Part shown: in pieces, positions 57,834-64,000 of the stretch | Position numbering within the stretch: the first letter of the stretch is position 1 | Layout: every line of letters starts with the position of its first letter | DNA from: Protea cynaroides | Taxonomy: Eukaryota > Streptophyta > Magnoliopsida > Proteales > Proteaceae | Assembly: GCA_028583415.1 (NCBI GenBank) | Contig: CM053269.1 | Coordinates: forward strand, 39,979,016-40,043,015 | Reading direction: 5' to 3' | DNA: 64,000 bases | The notes under the pieces: model-generated | Seen by the model: only the letters and a program-made list of their open reading frames with translations | What the model was told of the DNA's origin: nothing | Databases searched by the model: none | Translations under genes and position numbers: made by a program

Positions 57834-59994
57834 TGTAAGACCCGCACTCCATGACCCCATCTAAACCTTGAATTTATGTCGTAGCAGGTTTTCCAATCAT
57901 CACCGGGCCAGACGGGATGAGCGGATGACAAATAGGTACGAAACGGGCCAATCAGACCAAATTAAGTATGAATTAATTCATACCGGTCGATGGTACCGGT
58001 CGACCGGTATGGCCTGCACAGCAGACCACTTAGATCCGAAAACGGATCTCTGCGGGTCCCACTTTCCAAATTTCAATTCAAAGGACTTTCCTAATGTTAG
58101 GAGGCTTCCAAAACCTAATCCTAGCCTATATAAGGACCCTTAAACCTCCTAAAAACCTCTTCCATTGATCCTCACAAACCCTAGAAAGGAGAAAGAGGTT
58201 GAAGAAGGAGAATAAGCTAGGAAGGAGAGGGAAGAGTCGCCAGTGCCATTCGACGAAGAACAAGTTACAGCAAGTCAACGGTAAGTGCTCAAACCTTCCT
58301 CTACATTATAGGAGGGTTAGTTGTGATTGAATCAATACCATGCAAAGCAAGGTATTGATCTAAACCCTGTTTGCCGTCAAACCCTAAATTAGCGTAAACC
58401 CTAGATTCAAATTCTAAGTTGAAGATCATCGAGGCTAGGACTTGAATGGAGTTGGAAACAATTCTAACTCAGTGTTCATACCTAGAATGAATAGGAAAAA
58501 CCCTAGGATCAATAGAGGGTGACTGACGAAAGGCGAGAACCAAGTGTATGGTCTTCTGGAGACATACCGGTCGACCATACTGGTCGCACCATATGCGACC
58601 GGTACCTCTCGGGGACTGGTCTGTAGGGACCGGCCGACCATACCGGTCGTAGGTTTTCCCCACAATGCTGTGACCGGTACCTGTGACCGGTTTGCTTTGT
58701 GAAGAGTGTTTTTAACCTAGTTGATTTTTCGACCAACGTAAACCTTAAGAAAACTATTCTAACTAAACCCTAATATCGTATAGGACCTTGTGATAGCACG
58801 TTTGGATACTGTGACGTAGAGCAAGCTATCAAACAAGCGTCAGGTAAGGGAATCGAACCTAAACCCTAATAATTAAATAACAGTAAATCGTTGTTAATAA
58901 TTATGGTTCTGTGGATTGATGTTTGTGCATTCTCGCATGTCATCTTTTATTTTCAGTTATTATTATTGTTCATGCATATTTACTATGCTAGGTTGTGACT
59001 GTAAGGCATGTGATTGTTTTCTTTGGTGTATGGAATGGGAAAGACTGGAGGTCTGGGATCATTCCTCACACTAGCACCTTTCGTATCGTTCTGTCTTAGC
59101 ATGCTTGGTGCGGGTAGGGTATCAGGGGGAGGAAGTGGCACTGTGGTCTCCGGCTTGGCCACTAGACTCTAGCTCTATCTCTATGCCGTAGGGAGCTGCG
59201 TTGGGACAGGGCCTACTGTGATGACATGTAGGATTGGTTAGTTCCGAGCCCAGTTTACAAGCCCTCGCCAACAGGGGCTTACGTGTTGGTATGGGTAGAG
59301 TATTAGGAGAGGTGTTGGCGGTGTTTGATCCGGACGTCTTAGCTCTATCTTTATTCCATGGTGGGTGCATGTGGGACGACAGTAGTGTCTGATCCATTGG
59401 GCGGCTTCACACACTTGTGTATAGAGGTGCGGTGGCCGCCAATCCTTTCTATAGCACATTGCAAACTTAAACCATACCATAATGTGAATGTTATTCATGC
59501 ATATGTTTGTTGCATTGTCTGATTGTCTTACTGAGCTAAGTTGTAAGCTCACCCTTATGTATACACAATTTTTAGATGTTGATGCAGGTTATACGGTGGA
59601 GGACTAGATGAACGCTCCGACGTATGGAGGCGTTGCAGCTCTGGACGTGCAAGCAAGAGAGGATGAGCATGATGCTTCATGCGAGTGCCCTTTCTGCGTG
59701 TACCTTTAGGATTCTATTTTATTTATTTTAGTTATTTTCTGTTGGGATACAGTTGATGTAAAAATATTTATTTAAGTTTTGGGTATTTGAATAATTGAAT
59801 ATTTTATTAAATTTATCAATAGATCACTCAGTTCATTTTATTTAAGACTTTCGTTGTATTTTATTATATTCTGATTGTGGTTATGTGCAATGGTTTGTAT
59901 GAGTGGACACGATCTTATTGAGGTCCTGGTGTGAGCCGTTGGTTCAGTGACGGTTCACTCACACTTCTGGTTCAGTCAGAATTGGAGTGTGACA
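57834..59994 (+). repeat. 3' LTR of the chromovirus
   Basis: 2161 bp, starting TGTAAGACCCGCACTCC and ending GGAGTGTGACA beside TGATG. It is uninterrupted and shows the empty site of the solo LTR. It differs from the left LTR by scattered, mainly transition-type changes and small indels, so the insertion is old. Confidence 0.9.
59575..59709 (+). pseudogene. LTR-embedded short frame (right LTR copy, stopped)
   Basis: This is the right-LTR equivalent of 52542-52676. It keeps the DVDAGYTVED start and SCECPFCVYL end but has TAG where the others have TAC/TAT of the YMN motif. It retains the third cysteine lost in the left copy. Confidence 0.5.
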
Positions 59995-60012
59995 TGATGG
60001 ATGCAATTGATC

Positions 60013-60014
<2 letters not shown>

Positions 60015-60053
<39 letters not shown>
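60015..60053. repeat. (GA)n microsatellite in the MYB remnant
   Basis: About 19 GA units directly after the chromovirus target copy. Length change here shifts the reading frame of the MYB C-terminus. Confidence 0.95.
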
Positions 60054-60055
<2 letters not shown>

Positions 60056-60291
60056 ACGATGAGGCATTGAGGAGGAATAACGGGACCACCAAAATCAAGG
60101 AGATGGAGAATGGAATTGCGAGCTCAAATGGGGAGACTGGGGAGTGGTACTCTTCGTCTTCCAATATGACCTGTTGTTTCGACGATCAGAGAAGGGCAAA
60201 TTCTAGGCTTAAGTCGAACCCAAAAGTAGATGATTTTGTAGTAAAAAAACCTAGGTTGAAAATCTCTAGTACTTCCCCGATTATACCCTGA

Positions 60292-63133
60292 TGCAAGGTT
60301 TCGTTTCTCCCAAATCTACCCTCTCTGCGAATCATCATCATCATCCTCTGCCTACTCTTCGAAAATCTATCTTAATCTGAGGGTTTTTTATTTTATTTTT
60401 ATTATTTTTTTAATGGCCTGATTTCCATGATAAAAATGGTGTATTTTCTATTTGATAAAAATGGTCTGTGATTAATCGATTTGGATTTTTTGTCACCCAT
60501 CGCTAGGATTATCGTTGGATCTGATTTCTAAGATGCACATAGAATACAGAGGAAAGCAAGAGAGATGGAAGCAGAAGTCAGAAGTTCGTTTGACATCTGG
60601 AGCTTGTCACAAAATTTTCTTTTTTCTTTTTTAATGGGAATTCAACTCAAACTGAACACTGGTTGCCTTCTTAGCAGGAAATGCTTAAATTGGATTTATA
60701 GATTCATCATTGGGCCGGAAGTCGGAAGGATGCATTTGATAGGAAAGAGAATGATAAATTCTTTCCTCTTGAGTGAACCTAACAGGAAACAATCAAATAG
60801 AAAGCAATATTCCAAGCACAATAAAATCCACATGCATAACACAAGGAATTTTTACATGGAAAACCTCCCCAATGTGAGGAGTAAAAACCACGGGACCGTA
60901 GTTCACTTAAATCTCTTCATTATCATCAAAATATGGGAATACAAGAGTCTTCTCTAGTTAGAACTAGAAGCATACAATAACATCATTCCTCAAGAACACA
61001 ATATTCTTGGCATATATCATCCAAAACATCTAGAACAACATGTCTATGAATACACCATCAACAACCCAAATATCAAGATGAAGATTGAAAGATATCTCAC
61101 ATGAATAGGTGAAAACATTGATTATCGGACTGATTTAAAAGACTCCAATCGTCAATCGCACCGTTCAGAATGAAGAACTCTTAGTTATGAATCTGCTGTC
61201 CAAATTTCAGCTCAATCGGACCACGGATGACCTTCCGAACCTCACCTTCATTGAAACCATGCAGTTTTCTTCTCTTCTCTGTTTTGGGCGGACAACAACT
61301 CACTTAACCTCTCTTTCTCTCCTTGTTTCATTTTAATAGGATAAAAGAGATAAAACCCTAATTCAACTATATTTGGGAAAGTTACTTAAGGGTCCTTACT
61401 CTTTATGGGCTTATAAGTAATGGACCATCCTCTACATAAGAGGGAAACCCAACCCAACCGCATTGGCCAGAGAGCCGGGCTTGTTATCCTTTTCCAGTAG
61501 AAGGTCAAGTTAATAATTTTAACATTTCTCAGTTTAAAATAAAAAGGGCATAGATGTCTTGAAAAAAAATTAACTATCTTTCGTCAGTTAATGGGATGCG
61601 GTTGATAATTTCAGAAACCAGTAGGTGATAGGTGATGTTTCTCAAACTATTTGGATAGTACGTGATATTTTCCTTTTTCAAAATGACCCCATTACATGGG
61701 CACATCAGATTCAACCTGCACCCACACTCGCGACCCGACTTAGGGGGGCTGAGTTCAGCGTGCACACGCAAGTTAATCCTTGATCTAAGGATGCTTAGAT
61801 TAATGGCCTAGATCGTGTCTATTCACATGTATAGGCACCTATATGAATTGGACACATCTTATGGAATTTGTCTTTTCCAAAAAGACACAATCAAATGGGC
61901 ACATTAGAATCGATCCACACTTACACTTGCGACCCCGACATAGGGAAGCTTAGCTAGGCGCGCGCGAGTTAAAGACAATCCAGAACCCCCGGTTCCCTCT
62001 CTCAAGAGAGAGCCTTTCTTTTAAGGGCTCAACATGTGTAGGGCCATCCCATGTACACCATCCTTCTCCAAAGTCGTCCCTAAACAATGTGGGACTAAAC
62101 ATCCTACATTGCTTGTACCAACTCAAAAAACAAGCTACAAAATTTCCAAAACGAAAAATTTGAATTTTTAATTTGAAAAATATTTTTGAAACTTCTATCA
62201 TTTGACTTTTAAACTACACCCCATGCATCAAAATGTAAACATATGAGATCAAAAGGGGCAAGTAGAGAGGTAGTACTTCTGGTAAATGATAAATAAGGAG
62301 GTTAAATACTGTAATTTCTTTGTACTTGTCCAATATTTATTGAAACTTTTCTATCTCAAACTTCTTTTCTAATTCCCCCATAAAAGAAACTCTCACATCC
62401 TTTCTCCCTTGATAAATCAAAATTCCTAAATTACCCTTGATCTCCTCCCTACGGAGCACTGTCCTTCCCACTGCTATCTTGTTTTCCGTCCTCACTGCCA
62501 ACCGAGGAGTACCACTTCTTTTACTTTAGGAAGACAAACCCAAAGATAAAATCAAATTGGAGGTTTACCTCAGCTGCTAAACACGACCGAAAACCCTAGA
62601 ATATCAGAAAATTAGGTAGTAAAATTAAAGGAAATGTTAAAACCTTATCTTAACCCTTAGGATCAAAATCCAATCTTGCCAATGGTTCTCCAAGCTATAG
62701 AAAGGGGTTTTTAATGGTGTTTCTTCTTTCAAACTTTGCACCAAAGCTGTTGTATAAGCCTCTAAATCTCCATATTCGAATTTGGCTTTCTAATTCTCTT
62801 CTTCTCCACTAATATTCTTCCTATTACAATAGAATTCTAATACGGAAACCAAGAAAGAGAGAGTCCTTCATGGTCTTAGTAACTTGGACAAAGAATCTCA
62901 TCCCTTTTTGCTACATGGTAAGCTCCTACAAATTGAAGGTCTCTCTTTCTCTCTCTCTCATTCCTATTCCCACCATGCTTCTACGGTTTTACAAGCTTGC
63001 TCCTTAAGTTTTTGCCACCTCCTATCTTGTATGCCACATGGTAAGCTGCTGCGAAGTAGCTTGTAAAATAGCCAATATATATATATAATAAAAGGCCATT
63101 TTTTAGCTATGGGAAGTTGAACATAAGACCTCC
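60292..63133. other. Gene-poor region with repeat fragments
   Basis: No gene is supported. At 60790-60900 the sequence TACATGGAAAACCTCCCCAA followed by GTAAAAACCACGGGA resembles the start of a common plant repeat. 61590-61880 resembles 47600-47860 in mixed orientation. 62940-62960 is CT-rich. The MGIQLKLNTG... frame at 60565-60957 has no recognised domain. Confidence 0.5.
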
Positions 63134-63162
63134 TTTTTCCAAAAAAAAAAAAAAAAAAAAAA

Positions 63163-63641
63163 AATTTGCGTATTGTTTTGTTTACTCACTGAGCCGTGAT
63201 GTCTGCTCACCCCTTGATGTCGTATATTTTTTAGTTGATGATGCAGATACCACAGTGGAGGACTATATGAATGCGTCGCTATACGGATACGTAGCGGCTA
63301 TGGACATACAATCTATGGAGGACGCGCATGATCCATCATGTGAGTGTTTCCAATGTGTTTTCGAGTCGTTTATTTATAGCTAAATTGGAACATGTAATAG
63401 ACTATTTACTTAATGTCTTGAGATATTTGGAGATGTTTGGTTTTAATTATTTATTTATCATGTTAGACCTTAGTTCAATATCATAAAGACTTTCGCTATT
63501 TAATTATTATCTTTGATTATTATTGAGGAATACGTTTGGTTTGATATGGTTGGCACGATCTTTATGAGATCCTGATTGAACCATTGGTTCTTATGACGGT
63601 TCATCACACTACTAGTTAGTTCAGAATTGAGGTGTGACAAG
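63163..63641 (+). mobile_element. 3' part of a third chromovirus LTR family
   Basis: Directly after an A-tract (63140-63162) the sequence matches LTR 3' parts (TTTACTCACTGAGCCGTGAT; ending GAGGTGTGACA at 63641). It is like the solo LTR but diverged. No primer-binding site follows, so it is a fragment. It contains the conserved short frame 63234-63383. Confidence 0.75.
63234..63383 (+). CDS. LTR-embedded conserved short frame (third family copy)
   Basis: The frame reads VDDADTTVEDYMNASLYGYV, then AAMDIQSMEDAHDPSCECFQ, CVFESFIYS and TAA: 49 codons, extended by five past the other copies. It follows TATTTTTTAG. The pattern CxCxxC and the TVEDYMNA core are kept although surrounding DNA is diverged. 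Confidence 0.5.
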   Translation, partial: VDDADTTVEDYMNASLYGYVAAMDIQSMEDAHDPSCECFQCVFESFIYS

Positions 63642-64000
63642 TAGAGCCCTGGATATATTCTCACACTAACACCTTTCTATATCGCCATTTATCTTAGCGA
63701 GTTTGGTACGAGTAGGGTATCAAGGGGAGGACGTGACATATGGTTCATCTTGGCTACCAAACTCAAGCCCTATCTCTATGTTGTAGGGAGCTATGCTGGG
63801 ATAGCGCCATAGATACTGTGATGACATATAGAACTAGTTAGAAGAGGAACCTACTTGCAAGCCCTTACCAATAGGGGTGTAGGTATTGGTGCGAAGTAGG
63901 GTATCAGGGGGAGGACGTGGCATCTGGTTCATCCTGGTTACCAGACTTGAGCCATATCTCTATTTTAGAGTGAGTGTTGTAGGGTGACAACAGTAGTGTG
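63642..64000 (+). mobile_element. Mid-LTR fragment running off the right edge
   Basis: It matches the middle of the chromovirus LTRs (TCTCACACTAACACCTTTC; two GTATCA-GGGGAGGA modules at 63716 and 63899; TATCTCTAT). It continues past the window. It follows the 3' LTR fragment in the same orientation, out of normal order, so a rearrangement or a second insertion is present. Confidence 0.7.

Larger units (their letters stand above)
48613..59994 (+). mobile_element. Tekay-like chromovirus (Gypsy LTR retrotransposon)
   Basis: The target duplication TGATG (48608-48612 and 59995-59999) and TGTAAGACC...TGTGACA LTR ends fix the borders. The right LTR is 2161 bp; the left is the same length after removing a nested solo LTR. 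A tRNA-Met primer-binding site follows the left LTR and a purine tract precedes the right one. Protease, reverse transcriptase, RNase H, integrase and a C-terminal chromodomain are in Gypsy order. Long LTRs and the chromodomain suggest the Tekay/Del lineage (inference). Stops, frameshifts and a MITE in integrase make it inactive. Confidence 0.92.
48170..60291 (+). pseudogene. R2R3-MYB exon 3 remnant, split by a chromovirus
   Basis: After an acceptor-like TTTTTAG (48163-48169) the frame reads the end of the third MYB helix (GRTNNEIKNYWN) and a C-terminal part (LPSIPMDSTKFAKRRAGRT). The expected WSLIAGRLP start of the exon is deleted. An in-frame TAG follows at 48343-48345, then a 72-bp duplication (48355-48498). 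The Gypsy element then interrupts at 48612. Past it, bases 59997-60014 continue the frame into a (GA)n run, after which the frame is closed by TGA. A neighbouring frame (to 60291, MENGIASSNGETGEWYSSSS) may be the original C-terminus shifted by GA-length change. The R1/R2 exons were not found nearby. Confidence 0.72.

Noticed and set aside
1..64000. CRISPR arrays, bacterial operons, rRNA or tRNA genes
   Set aside because: None seen; the only tRNA-like matches are retrotransposon primer-binding sites complementary to initiator tRNA-Met.

Overview
The window is nuclear DNA of a flowering plant. Evidence: genes with GT-AG introns full of transposons; plant-type LINE, Copia and chromovirus (Gypsy) retrotransposons primed by initiator tRNA-Met; hAT-like and PIF/Harbinger-like elements; many A/T and GA/CT tracts. 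The species cannot be fixed from the sequence.

Layout. (1) 1-32605: the last 17 coding exons of a plus-strand symplekin gene (mRNA 3'-end processing scaffold), starting left of the window. The exons total 1683 bp, but the introns are swollen: one of 14.5 kb (9944-24450) holds a 2.7-kb non-autonomous LTR element, a decayed Copia element and a decayed LINE; others hold nested LINEs and hAT-like fold-back elements. (2) 34665-41106: a convergent minus-strand gene of four coding exons, 233 aa, resembling the plant 'mediator-associated protein 2'/RNA polymerase I RPA34 family. (3) About 41.5-46.1 kb: two related PIF/Harbinger-like elements with internal purine-rich or CCA-rich tracts, around a polypurine stretch. 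(4) 48170-60291: an R2R3-MYB remnant split by a complete Tekay-like chromovirus (48613-59994, TSD TGATG). That element has a solo LTR of a related family nested in its left LTR and a 164-bp hAT-like MITE nested in its integrase. (5) 60.3-64 kb: repeats and pieces of a third related LTR family.

Main discoveries. First, a short frame of 44-49 codons ending in a CxCxxC motif lies inside the LTRs of at least three diverged LTR families. It differs largely at third codon positions, suggesting selection on a peptide I do not recognise, hidden in LTRs. Second, several hAT-like elements with 8-bp TSDs share an internal fold-back core but carry three kinds of tip (GGCG-rich, CTCGAG/GAGATC-rich, GTATCG-rich). 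Third, a noncanonical GC-AG intron, a tandemly duplicated splice acceptor and a perfect 45-bp tandem repeat lie next to splice sites of the two host genes.
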